A stretch of DNA of 64,000 nucleotides from positions 28,985 through 92,984 of the forward strand of contig JACJWG010000019.1 of assembly GCA_020637235.1 (NCBI GenBank). The letters run 5' to 3'. Positions 8,091-17,657 of the stretch are shown in pieces. The position numbers and the translations under genes were made by a program. The DNA comes from Acidimicrobiaceae bacterium (GTDB taxonomy: Bacteria > Actinomycetota > Acidimicrobiia > Acidimicrobiales > Ilumatobacteraceae). Each line of letters opens with the position of its first letter. Position 1 is the first letter of the stretch. The notes under the pieces were generated by a model. It did not search any database and was not told where the DNA came from. It saw only the letters and a list, made by a program, of their open reading frames with translations.

Positions 8091-8438
8091 ATGGCGTGGG
8101 AGCGACGCGACGGGTACCGCCTGTGGATCGGCGGTCCGGTGCCGCCGGGCGCCGACGGCATCACGCTCGGGTCGCTCGTGGTGGTGCGGTCGCGGGCCGT
8201 GGCGTCGCCGATGTTGTTGCTGCACGAGCAGGTGCACGTCCGTCAGTGGCGACGCCACGGCGTGATCGGCTTCCTGGTGCGCTACCTCGGTGCCTACGCG
8301 ATCGGACGGCTGCGCCGGCGGGACCACCGGGGCGCGTACCTGCACATCCCGCTCGAGATCGAGGCCGACTGGGTGGCCAGGCGTTCGATCGCGACGGCGA
8401 TCACGGATCCGGCCGAGACCGAGGTGGCGCGGTCCTGA
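8091..8438 (+). CDS. Small HExxH-containing protein (putative minimal metalloprotease-like)
   Basis: A 115-residue protein with HEQVH at 45-49, followed by EIEADWVA near 89-96. HExxH plus a downstream EAD motif is the zinc-ligand layout of gluzincin-type domains (compare DUF4157). Here it is compressed into about 50 residues with a helix, RHGVIGFLVRYLGAYAIG, between the two motifs. No signal peptide or clear transmembrane segment. Peptidase activity is an inference from the motif only; it may bind zinc without proteolysis. The start is set by the TACGCT element. It sits between the thioredoxin gene and comEA on the same strand, separated by 82 bp from comEA. Confidence 0.78.
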   Translation: MAWERRDGYRLWIGGPVPPGADGITLGSLVVVRSRAVASPMLLLHEQVHVRQWRRHGVIGFLVRYLGAYAIGRLRRRDHRGAYLHIPLEIEADWVARRSIATAITDPAETEVARS

Positions 8439-8520
8439 CCCGCCGATAGGGTCCGCAGCGCATCCCCCGAGTCCCCGTCGGCTGGCGCATCAGCGCCGCC
8501 TGCGACGTCGGAGGTGTGCC

Positions 8521-9312
8521 GTGAACGAGCTGGACGACCTGGTGCCGCGACCCGAGCCGGGCCGACCCGTCGGCGAGCGTCTTCGTGGCTGGATCCGGTG
8601 GTTCGGGATCGGCCGGCTGTTGTCCGTCGCGGTGTCCGTGGCGCTGGTGGGTGCCGGGGGCTACTGGTTGGTGGCGCCGCCGCCCACGCCGGTCGAGGCC
8701 TCGTTGCCGATGGCCGCGCCGGTCACGGCGACGACGCCGGCGTCCGGTTCGCCGGCTGGTGCCGCCGGCACCGACACGGCGGCAGCGACGGTCGGCTCGT
8801 CGGACGCGGGCGCCGCCGGCGCCGGACCGCCCACGACGCCGGGTCCTCCGCCGGAGCTCGTGGTGCACGTGGCGGGAGCCGTGGCGATGCCCGGGGTGCA
8901 GCGTCTGGCGCCCGGGGCCCGCGTGGTCGACGCCGTCGTGGCCGCGGGTGGCTTCGCGGGCGACGCGCACGCCGACGCGGTCAACCTGGCGGCGCCGCTG
9001 CGCGACGGCGATCGGGTGTACGTGCCTCACCTCGACGACGCCGTGCCCGTACCGGTCGGGGTCACCGGCGCCGGCACGTCGGGTGCGCCCGGCGCGACGG
9101 ATGATGCGAGCGGCGCCCCCGGGCCGGTGTCGATCAACACGGCGTCGGCCGAGCAGCTCGACCAGCTGCCGGGGGTGGGCCCGGCGACGGCGGCGGCGAT
9201 CGTTCGGCATCGCGAGGACCACGGGCCGTTCGCGTCGATCGACGACCTCGGCGACGTCACCGGGATCGGCCCGGTGAAGCTCGATGCACTGCGTCCGCTG
9301 GTGGTGCTGTGA
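8521..9312 (+). CDS. comEA: ComEA-like DNA-binding competence protein
   Basis: A 263-residue protein with an N-terminal cytosolic stretch, a membrane anchor (about 33-53, LLSVAVSVALVGAGGYWLV) and a Ala/Pro/Thr-rich linker. Then come an SLBB domain (VVHVAGAVAMPGVQRLAPGARV) and a C-terminal double helix-hairpin-helix (SINTASAEQLDQLPGVGPATA, then DDLGDVTGIG). This is the standard ComEA layout: an anchored extracellular receptor that binds dsDNA and passes it to ComEC. The GTG start at 8521 has a strong GGAGGT six nucleotides upstream (8510-8515). comEC follows after a divergently oriented membrane gene. Confidence 0.93.
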   Translation: MNELDDLVPRPEPGRPVGERLRGWIRWFGIGRLLSVAVSVALVGAGGYWLVAPPPTPVEASLPMAAPVTATTPASGSPAGAAGTDTAAATVGSSDAGAAGAGPPTTPGPPPELVVHVAGAVAMPGVQRLAPGARVVDAVVAAGGFAGDAHADAVNLAAPLRDGDRVYVPHLDDAVPVPVGVTGAGTSGAPGATDDASGAPGPVSINTASAEQLDQLPGVGPATAAAIVRHREDHGPFASIDDLGDVTGIGPVKLDALRPLVVL

Positions 9313-9333
9313 ACGGGCCGGACGCGCAGGCGC

Positions 9334-10002
9334 CTAGAGCAGCACGCGGCCGAGCACCAGGTTGGCCGCCACCACGGCCAGCACGGCGCCGAGCCACACG
9401 CACGCCGCCAGCCACAGCAGCTCACCCCAGAATCGGCCCCACCCGGCGCTCGGCACCCGAGTGGCGCGTTGTGCGGCGAAGGCGCCCAGCACGAACCACA
9501 GGCCGGCGCTGGCCGCGACCGCTGCCGTCACGGCACCCGTCCCCGAGCGCAGCGGCGCCCCGAACGCCGGCAGCAGTGGGGCCGCCAGCAACGCGAGCCC
9601 GAACCCACCGATGCCGCGCCCCGTTCCCTCACTGGCGCGCAACGTCCACCAGGCCGCGATGCCGATCACCGCGGGCAGCAGCAACCCGACGAACGCGCCG
9701 GTCCGCCGGATGCGGCGGCGCACGGCTCGATCGGTCGGTGGCGCCGTGGGTGCGGCGGGTGGCATCGGCACGACCGCCGGTTGCACCATCGTGCCGGTCG
9801 GCGACGCCGCGTCCGGCCTGCCGCTGCTGGCGTTGGTCGCCGCGCGCGATGGCTGGCGACGGTCTGGCGTGCGGGGTGGGCGTGGCGGTGCGCTCGACGG
9901 GCGGTCGGTCGATGGTTCGGACACGCGGCCCGCACCACGTCGTTCGAGGGCTTCCAGCCCCGAGAGCGCGTCGCGAGGGCGATCTCGGCGCTGCGGGTCC
10001 AT
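9334..10002 (-). CDS. Predicted multi-pass membrane protein with Pro/Arg-rich N-terminus
   Basis: A 222-residue protein with no recognised family. The first 105 residues are polar, disordered-looking and rich in Pro, Arg and Ser. After that four hydrophobic segments follow (GAFVGLLLPAVIGIAAWWTL, then GFGLALLAAPLLPAF, AVTAAVAASAGLWFVLGAFAA and LLWLAACVWLGAVLAVVAA). The ATG ending at 10002 is supported by TACGCT exactly 6 nt upstream on the minus strand. It overlaps head-to-head with the proposed comEC ATG (10001-10003). An internal ATG at 9789 is possible. It sits inside the comEA-comEC interval, so a membrane role linked to uptake is conceivable but unsupported. Confidence 0.72.
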   Translation of the reverse strand: MDPQRRDRPRDALSGLEALERRGAGRVSEPSTDRPSSAPPRPPRTPDRRQPSRAATNASSGRPDAASPTGTMVQPAVVPMPPAAPTAPPTDRAVRRRIRRTGAFVGLLLPAVIGIAAWWTLRASEGTGRGIGGFGLALLAAPLLPAFGAPLRSGTGAVTAAVAASAGLWFVLGAFAAQRATRVPSAGWGRFWGELLWLAACVWLGAVLAVVAANLVLGRVLL

Positions 10003-11446
10003 GAGCGCAGCGTACGAGACCGAGCCGCGCCGATGGCGGCAGCCGTGGACCGACGCCGAGGTGTGGCTGCTCGCCGGTGCCGTGGTGCCGGCCGTGTGGC
10101 TCGGTCGGCAGCCGCTCGTGGCGGTGTGCTGGGCGATCGTCGTCGTGGCGGTCCGACGTTCGCCGCGCCGGGTGACGCTGGCGCTCGGCGCGGGGGTGTT
10201 GTCGATCGTCGGCGCCGCCCGGTCCGAGCAGGCGTGGCGTGACGTCGAGCCCCGGCAACTGGGCGACTTCGCCGGGTGGGCCCGCCTGGCCTCGGATCCC
10301 GAGCCCGTCGGCGCAGGCGTGACCGTGGTGCTCGAGATCGAGGGCGAGCGGTTCCGCACCATCGCCTACGGTTCTCCCCGGCGCCGGCTCGTCGACCGTC
10401 AGGCGGGCGACCTCGCCGAGGTCCGGGGTGAGCGCGTCGAGCTCGGCGACGGCGATCGGTGGCTGCGCACCCGGCACGTGGTCGGTCGGTTCCGGCTCGA
10501 CCGGGTGGGGGCGACGACCGAGGGAGCCGCGCTCGATCGCGCCAGCAACCGGCTCCGCGACCGGCTGCGCGATGCCGCGTCGGCGACGATGGGCGACGAC
10601 GACGCCGCCCTGTTCACCGGGTTGGTGGTCGGCGACGACGTGCGCCAACGCGACCAGGTCGTCGATCGGTTCCGCGCGGTCGGTCTCAGTCATCTGACGG
10701 CCGTGTCCGGACAGAACGTCGCGTATGTCATCTCGGTCGCCGGGGTGTGGTTGCGGCGGCTGCGGCCGTGGTGGCGGTTGGGTGCGACGTGGGGCCTGAT
10801 CGCCTGGTTCGTGGTGCTCACCCGGGTGGAGCCGTCGGTGGTGCGGGCCGGGGTGATGGCCGGGCTCGGGGCGTTGGCCGTGGCGACGGGTCGCGATCGT
10901 TCGGTGCCACGGTTGCTGGCGCTCACCGTGGCCGTGCTCACACTGGTCGATCCGTTGTTGGTGTGGTCGGTGGGGTTCTGGTTGTCGTGTGGCGCGACGG
11001 CTGGGGTGTCGATCGTGGGGCCGTGGCTGGTGCGCCGGTGGCGTGGGCCGGTGTGGTTGGCGTTGCCGCTCTCGAGCACGGTGGGAGCGCAGATCGGGGT
11101 GCTGGTGCCGAGCGTGGTGGTGTTCGGGCGGATGCCGGCGCTCGGTGTCGTGGCGAACCTGCTCGCCATCCCGGTGGCGGGGTTCGTGATGCTGGTCGGG
11201 ATGCCGGCGGCGCTGCTGGCGTCGGTGGTGCCCGGTGCGGTGGCGACGGTGGTGATGGCGCCTGCGGCGTTCGGGACGCACTGGGTGGCCACGGTGGCCG
11301 AGCTGGCCGAACGGTTCGCACCCGAGGGCGCGGCGGCCACGACGGTGTGGGCGGTGCAGGTGGTGCTCGCCCTCTGGTGGTGGCGCAGGCCCCGGGCCGG
11401 GCATGATGAGACGACCATGAACGAGCCGTCGAGGATCCGGGTGTGA
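10001..11446 (+). CDS. comEC: ComEC/Rec2-type DNA channel, lacking the metallo-beta-lactamase domain
   Basis: A 481-residue polytopic protein. An N-terminal DUF4131-like part with two early helices and a beta-rich soluble segment (about 85-170) precedes the Competence domain, marked by FRAVGLSHLTAVSGQNVAYV (classical HLLAISGLHV region) and a series of at least six helices. Full-length ComEC proteins are usually 700-800 residues and end in a metallo-beta-lactamase-like domain. Here the protein stops just after the membrane domain, so any nuclease function must be absent or supplied elsewhere. The start at 10001 is the only ATG before the first helix. The 3' end overlaps holA by 4 bp (GTGA). 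Confidence 0.88.
   Translation: MSAAYETEPRRWRQPWTDAEVWLLAGAVVPAVWLGRQPLVAVCWAIVVVAVRRSPRRVTLALGAGVLSIVGAARSEQAWRDVEPRQLGDFAGWARLASDPEPVGAGVTVVLEIEGERFRTIAYGSPRRRLVDRQAGDLAEVRGERVELGDGDRWLRTRHVVGRFRLDRVGATTEGAALDRASNRLRDRLRDAASATMGDDDAALFTGLVVGDDVRQRDQVVDRFRAVGLSHLTAVSGQNVAYVISVAGVWLRRLRPWWRLGATWGLIAWFVVLTRVEPSVVRAGVMAGLGALAVATGRDRSVPRLLALTVAVLTLVDPLLVWSVGFWLSCGATAGVSIVGPWLVRRWRGPVWLALPLSSTVGAQIGVLVPSVVVFGRMPALGVVANLLAIPVAGFVMLVGMPAALLASVVPGAVATVVMAPAAFGTHWVATVAELAERFAPEGAAATTVWAVQVVLALWWWRRPRAGHDETTMNEPSRIRV
10009..10014 (-). promoter_or_regulatory. -10 hexamer TACGCT for divergent membrane gene, inside comEC
   Basis: TACGCT on the minus strand is 6 nt before the ATG ending at 10002. The element therefore lies inside codons 3-5 of the comEC frame, so the two transcription units interpenetrate. 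Confidence 0.5.
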
Positions 11447-12423
11447 CCGTCCATCTGCTGTCGGGTGACGACGAGTCACTGGTGCTGTCCGGCCTCACCG
11501 AACTCGTCCACCGTCTCGTGGGCGATGGCGACCGTTCGCTGATGGTCGACGAGTTCGACGCCCCCGACTACGAGCTGCGGTCGGTGGTCGACGCAGCGCA
11601 GACGGCGCCGTTCCTGACCGACCACCGGGTCGTGATCGCTCGCGAGATCGGCCGGTTCACCGCCGACGACGTCGCGCCCTTGGTGGCGTACCTGGCCGAT
11701 CCGCTGCCGACCACGCACCTGGTGCTCGTCGCCGGAGGTGGGCGGATGCCGAAGTCGCTGTCCGACGCGGTGAAGTCGTCGGGCGCGCAGACGATCGACA
11801 CCTCGCCGCCGTCGAAGGCGAAGGACCGCACGGCATGGATCGAGCAGCAGTTCGCTGCCGACGGGTTGCGCCTCGACGCGCAGGCGTTGCACGCCGTGGC
11901 GACCTGGATGGGGGAGGATGCCGGTCGGCTGCAGGGTGTGATCGACACCCTCGGCAGCACCTACGGCACCGGGCACAAGCTGCGCCCCGACGACGTGCGT
12001 CCGTTCCTCGGGGAGGCGGGTGGGGTGCCGCCCTGGGACCTCACGGACGCGATCGATCGCGGCGACACCACCCGCTCACTCGACCTGCTCCACCGGATGA
12101 CCGGCGCGGGCGGGCGGCATCCGCTGCAGGTGATGGCGATCCTGCACGGCCACTACGCCAAGCTGCTGAAGCTCGACGGCGCCGATGCACGCGACGAGGC
12201 GTCGGCCGCTGCGGTGCTCGGCATCAAGCCCGGCTTCCCGGCGCGCAAGGCGCTCGACCAGTATCGACGGCTCTCGGGCACCGGCGTCACCCGTGCCATC
12301 GCACTGCTCGCCCAGGCCGACCTCGACCTGCGCGGGGCCAAGGACTGGCCGGAGGAGCTGGTGATGGAGGTGCTCGTCGCCCGGCTGAGCAAGCTGGCCG
12401 CCCCGGCGGGCGCCCGTCGCTGA
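11443..12423 (+). CDS. holA: DNA polymerase III delta subunit
   Basis: A 326-residue HolA-family clamp-loader subunit that opens the beta clamp. Family features are the N-terminal VHLLSGDDESLVLSGLTELV (degenerate nucleotide-binding fold without Walker A), TAPFLTDHRVVIAREIGRF, and the C-terminal domain GGVPPWDLTDAIDRGD ... HPLQVMAILHGHYAKLLKL. It follows comEC with a GTGA overlap, the usual actinobacterial order, and is followed by a strong terminator. The downstream neighbour rpsT is on the opposite strand, again a conserved neighbourhood. Confidence 0.93.
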   Translation: MTVHLLSGDDESLVLSGLTELVHRLVGDGDRSLMVDEFDAPDYELRSVVDAAQTAPFLTDHRVVIAREIGRFTADDVAPLVAYLADPLPTTHLVLVAGGGRMPKSLSDAVKSSGAQTIDTSPPSKAKDRTAWIEQQFAADGLRLDAQALHAVATWMGEDAGRLQGVIDTLGSTYGTGHKLRPDDVRPFLGEAGGVPPWDLTDAIDRGDTTRSLDLLHRMTGAGGRHPLQVMAILHGHYAKLLKLDGADARDEASAAAVLGIKPGFPARKALDQYRRLSGTGVTRAIALLAQADLDLRGAKDWPEELVMEVLVARLSKLAAPAGARR

Positions 12424-12442
12424 CGCCCGAGCCGAAAACGAC

Positions 12443-12473
12443 GACGAGCCCGGGCACGGGGCCCGGGCTCGTC
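12443..12473. terminator. Bidirectional rho-independent terminator between holA and rpsT
   Basis: A perfect 13-bp stem: GACGAGCCCGGGC (12443-12455), a 5-nt loop, then its complement (12461-12473). On the minus strand the stem is followed by GTCGTTTTCGG, giving a short U-run that suits rpsT. On the plus strand it closes the comEC-holA unit. Confidence 0.85.
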
Positions 12474-12499
12474 GAACGACGTGATGACGCGGCGGCGGC

Positions 12500-12754
12500 T
12501 CAGCCGGCGGCGTTGATCTTCTTCATCAAGCGGGCCTTGCGGCGGGCTGCCTGGTTCTTGTGGATGACACCCTTGGCGGCGGCCATGTCGAGGCGCTTGA
12601 CGGCGAGGCGAACGGCCTCGTCGGCGTGGTCGGTGCCGGCAGCGCTGAGGGCGGTCTTGGTGCGGGTCTTGAGCTCGCTCTTGATCGCCTTGTTGCGCGC
12701 CGCGGCCTTCGCGTTCGTCAGGATGCGCTTCTTCTGGCTCTTGATGTTGGCCAT
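12500..12754 (-). CDS. rpsT: 30S ribosomal protein S20
   Basis: An 84-residue basic helical protein starting MANIKSQKKRILTNAKAAARNKAIKS, the diagnostic S20 N-terminus, and ending KNQAARRKARLMKKINAAG. S20 binds 16S rRNA helices h9 and h44 early in 30S assembly. The ATG ending at 12754 is chosen over an in-frame upstream ATG because MANIKSQ is the conserved start. A GAGGAG lies about 14 nt upstream, rather far. The region between rpsT and lepA is shared by divergent promoters, with TATCAT (minus, 12822-12827) and TAGAGT (plus, 12839-12844) as candidate -10 elements. Confidence 0.96.
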   Translation of the reverse strand: MANIKSQKKRILTNAKAAARNKAIKSELKTRTKTALSAAGTDHADEAVRLAVKRLDMAAAKGVIHKNQAARRKARLMKKINAAG

Positions 12755-12921
12755 GGTGGTTCGTGTGTCTCCTCGATCGGTCGCCCTGGCGCCCTCGTGT
12801 GGCTGCGCAAAGCAGCCCTGGATGATATCAGCGGCCGGTAGAGTCACCACACCCCGATGAGCGCGCTCGCCGCGCCCGGACCGACCCTCCCGCCGCAGGC
12901 CGCTGGACCCGTTTGGACCCC

Positions 12922-14706
<1,785 letters not shown>

Positions 14707-14741
14707 TCGGCGGGCCACCGGCGCCGGGTCGCCGGGCGTGT

Positions 14742-14747
14742 GATACT
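14742..14747 (+). promoter_or_regulatory. -10-like hexamer GATACT for MFS gene
   Basis: GATACT, preceded by TGT as in an extended -10, ends 7 nt before the ATG at 14755. It falls in the short gap after lepA, indicating an independent leaderless unit. Confidence 0.4.
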
Positions 14748-14754
14748 CGCCTCG

Positions 14755-16344
14755 ATGGCCTCGCGACCGGCGACCGTCGACGCTCCGGAACCGCCGCGCC
14801 GCGCCCGGCTGTCCGAGCTGGTGCTCGGACCGCCCGCCGCTCGTCGGCTCACGCTCGCGCACGGTCTCGACGACGTCGCCGACTCGGCGATCAACCTGTC
14901 GCTCGTCGGGTCGCTGTTCTTCAGCGTGTCGCTCGAAGCGTCGCGTAGTCGGATCCTGCTGTACCTGCTGCTGACCGCGGCACCGCTCGCGCTCGTGGCC
15001 CCGCTCGTGGGACCGCTGCTCGACCGGCTGCGTGCCGGTTACCGAGGCGTGGTGGTGGCGTCGCAGTTGGTCCGCGCGCTGCTCGCCCTCGCACTGGCGA
15101 GCAGCTTGCTCAGCCTCGCCTTCTACCCGCTGGTGTTCGGCGTGCTGCTGTCGCGCAAGGCGTATGCGCTCGCCAAGACGGCGCTGTTGCCCCAGTTGGT
15201 GCCCGAACGGCACGAGTTGGTGCGGGCGAGCGGACATCTCGCTCGCGTCGGCACGGTGCTCGGAGGCGCCGGGACTGCCGTGGCAGGCGGTGTGATCGCG
15301 ATCGGCGGGGTGACCTGGCTGCCGCTCGTGGCCGCGGCCGGGTATCTCGTCGCGGCGCTCGTGAGCACCACGATCGACGGTGGTGCCCGACCGAGCCCCG
15401 TGGCGGGTGCGATCGTGCGGGCGGAGACGCCGCCGTCGGTGCGGCAGGCGGCGGTGTCGGTCGCTGCGCTCCGAGCGGCCTCCGGCGCGCTCACGTTCCT
15501 CCTCGCGCTCGCGATCAAGCGCGGTGGTGGGGACGAGTGGATCTTCGCCGCTGCGCTCGTGGCCGCCGGCGTCGGCTCGTTCCTCGGCACGATGGTGTCG
15601 TCGCGCCTGCATCGGCGGCTCCCGACCGATCGAGTGATCCTGCTGGCGCTGGTGGTGCCCGGGGTGATCTCCGCGTTCGGGGTGCTCACCATCGGCAGCG
15701 GTGCGATCGTGGCGATCGCCGCGACGATCGGCCTGGCCGGCAGCGTGGCCTCGCGCACGATGGACGTGAACTACACGAGGGTGCCCGACTCGGTGCGTGG
15801 ACGCGTGATCGCGTGGGTCGAGCTCGGGTTCCAGCTCGCGAACGTCACGGGAGCGGTGCTCGCCGTGTCGGCGGCGCCGAGTCCGCGGCTCGGGTTCGCC
15901 GTGGTGGCCGTGGTGCTCGTCCTGGCGGCGCTCGCGACGGCGTCGCGCATGCGGGTGAGCCTGCGCCGCGAGGCCGGCCGGTGGTTGCTCGGCACCCCGA
16001 TCGCCACGGATGCGCTCGACCTGCCGTTCGCGTTGCTCGCCGAGGCCGTGCGGGTGTCGGAGCGCGGTGACCACCGCATGGCGGTGGTGGTGGCCGACGC
16101 GGCGGTGCGTGTGGCATCGGTCGCCGACGACTCGGCGTCCACGGGTGCGCTGCCGGCTCCCGAGTGGATCGCCGTCGCCGGGCTGGTGGCGGCCGTCGTC
16201 GCGGGCCGGACCGAGGCGAGTGCGGCGACGGTGGTGCGGGTCGTCGAAGCCGCCGACGCGGCGGTGCGGGCGATGCGCCCGGCCGTCGACCCGGCCGTCG
16301 ACCCGGCCGCGCCGGTTCAGCCGTCGTCGGAGGCCGCGTCCTGA
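14755..16344 (+). CDS. MFS-type transporter with soluble C-terminal extension
   Basis: A 529-residue membrane protein. Hydrophobic helices run from about 45 to 400 in an MFS-like pattern, with the loop LVGPLLDRLRAGYRGVVVAS between helices 2 and 3 corresponding to MFS motif A. The substrate cannot be predicted. The last 120 residues are soluble and helical, Ala/Val-rich (AVRVSERGDHRMAVVVADAAVRVASVA), which is unusual for MFS carriers. The start at 14755 follows GATACT by 7 nt; an in-frame GTG at 14740 is the alternative. Its 3' end overlaps the end of the convergent lipoprotein gene by 28 bp. Confidence 0.8.
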   Translation: MASRPATVDAPEPPRRARLSELVLGPPAARRLTLAHGLDDVADSAINLSLVGSLFFSVSLEASRSRILLYLLLTAAPLALVAPLVGPLLDRLRAGYRGVVVASQLVRALLALALASSLLSLAFYPLVFGVLLSRKAYALAKTALLPQLVPERHELVRASGHLARVGTVLGGAGTAVAGGVIAIGGVTWLPLVAAAGYLVAALVSTTIDGGARPSPVAGAIVRAETPPSVRQAAVSVAALRAASGALTFLLALAIKRGGGDEWIFAAALVAAGVGSFLGTMVSSRLHRRLPTDRVILLALVVPGVISAFGVLTIGSGAIVAIAATIGLAGSVASRTMDVNYTRVPDSVRGRVIAWVELGFQLANVTGAVLAVSAAPSPRLGFAVVAVVLVLAALATASRMRVSLRREAGRWLLGTPIATDALDLPFALLAEAVRVSERGDHRMAVVVADAAVRVASVADDSASTGALPAPEWIAVAGLVAAVVAGRTEASAATVVRVVEAADAAVRAMRPAVDPAVDPAAPVQPSSEAAS

Positions 16345-16871
16345 TCCTCGGGTGTCGCGATCTGCTCGGGCGAGCCGAGGAGCCGCCAGCCGTCAGCGCC
16401 TCGTTCGAGCTCGAAACGCAGGGTCAGGAACTGCTCGTCGCTCAGGTGCAGGTCGACGTCGGCGAGCACCGGATCGGCCATCTGGTCGACAGGCGGGAGC
16501 CGCAGCAGCACGCCGTCGTCGGCCGCGACCAGGTGCCCGTCGACGTCGGCGAGGGCTTCGTCACGGACGTCGATGAACCGCACGTCGGCCACGTCGGCGA
16601 CCGCAGCGATCAGATCGGTCTGCACGCCGAGCGGGATGGTCGCGCCGTCGCCCCGGGGTTCGACGAAGACCGGGAGGGGTTCGGGATCGTCGGCCTGGGA
16701 CGCCGCGAACCAGGTGACGATCGCGGTGTAGACCGCAGCCGAACGATCGGTGACCGGGTCGGGCCTCGGGTCTTCGCCGCACGCCGACAGGGCGGACCCG
16801 AGCGCTGCCGCGACGAGGCACCACCGAGGGCCGCGACGGCGTTGCGGCGAGGAAGCGCGCGCAGTCGACAC
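16317..16871 (-). CDS. Putative lipoprotein of unknown function
   Basis: A 184-residue protein with a lipoprotein signal: basic start (STARASSPQRRRGPRW), hydrophobic core LVAAALGSAL and lipobox LSAC, so Cys is the probable lipidation site. The mature part resembles a small NTF2/SCP-like alpha-beta domain (AAVYTAIVTWFAAS, FLTLRFELERGADGWRLLG) but I do not recognise a named family. The GTG ending at 16871 is preferred over upstream starts because TACCCT lies 7 nt before it and it gives a normal signal peptide. Its last codons overlap the end of the convergent MFS gene by 28 bp. Confidence 0.75.
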   Translation of the reverse strand: MSTARASSPQRRRGPRWCLVAAALGSALSACGEDPRPDPVTDRSAAVYTAIVTWFAASQADDPEPLPVFVEPRGDGATIPLGVQTDLIAAVADVADVRFIDVRDEALADVDGHLVAADDGVLLRLPPVDQMADPVLADVDLHLSDEQFLTLRFELERGADGWRLLGSPEQIATPEDQDAASDDG

Positions 16872-16878
16872 GAGGCCG

Positions 16879-16884
16879 AGGGTA
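16879..16884 (-). promoter_or_regulatory. -10 hexamer TACCCT for leaderless lipoprotein gene
   Basis: TACCCT on the minus strand, 7 nt before the GTG ending at 16871. It decides this start over longer in-frame alternatives. Confidence 0.5.
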
Positions 16885-16920
16885 GTGCGACCCGTCACCG
16901 CCTGCCCGCGCACGGTGCTT

Positions 16921-17063
16921 CGTGAGCGCGATGCGCACCGGCGGCGCATTCGGCTCACGTACGGGTTGGTTTCGTGAGTGCGATGCGCACGGGCAGCGCA
17001 TTCGGCTCACGTACGGGTCGGTTTCGTGAGCGCGATGCGCACGGGCTGCGCATTCGGCTCACG
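16921..17063. repeat. Three tandem 39-bp palindromic repeats, 52-bp period
   Basis: Palindromes at 16921-16959, 16973-17011 and 17025-17063, each beginning CGTGAG and ending GGCTCACG, with inner arms ATGCGCA and GCGCAT. They are separated by 13-bp spacers reading TACGGGTTGGTTT and TACGGGTCGGTTT. A fourth copy is at 40258-40296. Each unit can fold into a hairpin with a small internal bulge. They occupy most of the intergenic region between the lipoprotein and sigma-factor promoters. Confidence 0.9.
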
Positions 17064-17159
17064 AAGAAAGTCGGATTCGTTGCAGCGCGACGGGGTGGTC
17101 GGGCGTGTGTCCGATCGATGGATGCCACACTTGCCCTGCCGTACCGGGGGACCGACCAC

Positions 17160-17657
17160 ATGACCGACGCCGAGCTCACGCTCGACCTGACCGTCCCGTT
17201 CGAGGACTTCTACCGCCGCGAATACCCGAGTCTGGTCGCCGTGGCGACGGCGATGCTCGGGTCGTTCGAGTCGGCCGAGGACCTCACCCAGGACACGATG
17301 GTGAAGTCGTTCGTGCGCTGGGATCGGGTCCGCCGGCTGGAGCGCCCCGGGGGCTGGGCCCACCGGGTGCTCCTGCACGCGTGCACCAGTTGGTGGCGAC
17401 GTCGCCGGACCGAGGCAGCGTTCCTCGCCCGGCAGCGTCGCGTCGAACCGGCCGTGGCGGGTCCGTCACCGGAGGCGATGGCGTTCTGGGGAGCCGTGCG
17501 ACAGCTCCCCGAACGTCCCCGCCGGGTGATGGTCCTGTACTACGCCGGCGACCGGTCGGTGGCCGAGGTGGCGTCCATCCTCGACGTGCCCGAAGGGACC
17601 GTCCGTTCCGACCTCACCCGGGCGCGCGCTGCGCTCGCCACCCAACTGGGAGCATGA
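17160..17657 (+). CDS. ECF RNA polymerase sigma factor (SigE/SigM-like)
   Basis: A 165-residue sigma-70 family protein with region 2 (FYRREYPSLVAVATAMLGSFESAEDLTQDTMVKSFVRWDRV) and region 4 (LPERPRRVMVLYYAGDRSVAEVASILDVPEGTVRSDLTRARAAL), no region 1 or 3. This is the extracytoplasmic-function layout. The ATG at 17160 is preceded by a GGGGGA; an in-frame ATG at 17118 is possible but less conserved-looking. The stop overlaps the next gene by ATGA, and that gene encodes a single-span membrane protein, consistent with a sigma/anti-sigma pair (inference). No obvious GGAAC-type ECF autoregulatory -35 is visible upstream; the palindromic array is. Confidence 0.92.
   Translation: MTDAELTLDLTVPFEDFYRREYPSLVAVATAMLGSFESAEDLTQDTMVKSFVRWDRVRRLERPGGWAHRVLLHACTSWWRRRRTEAAFLARQRRVEPAVAGPSPEAMAFWGAVRQLPERPRRVMVLYYAGDRSVAEVASILDVPEGTVRSDLTRARAALATQLGA

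Noticed and set aside
16921..17063. Three evenly spaced palindromes considered as a CRISPR array
   Set aside because: The 13-bp 'spacers' are nearly identical to each other and too short; a copy with the same flank exists elsewhere, so it is a repeat element.
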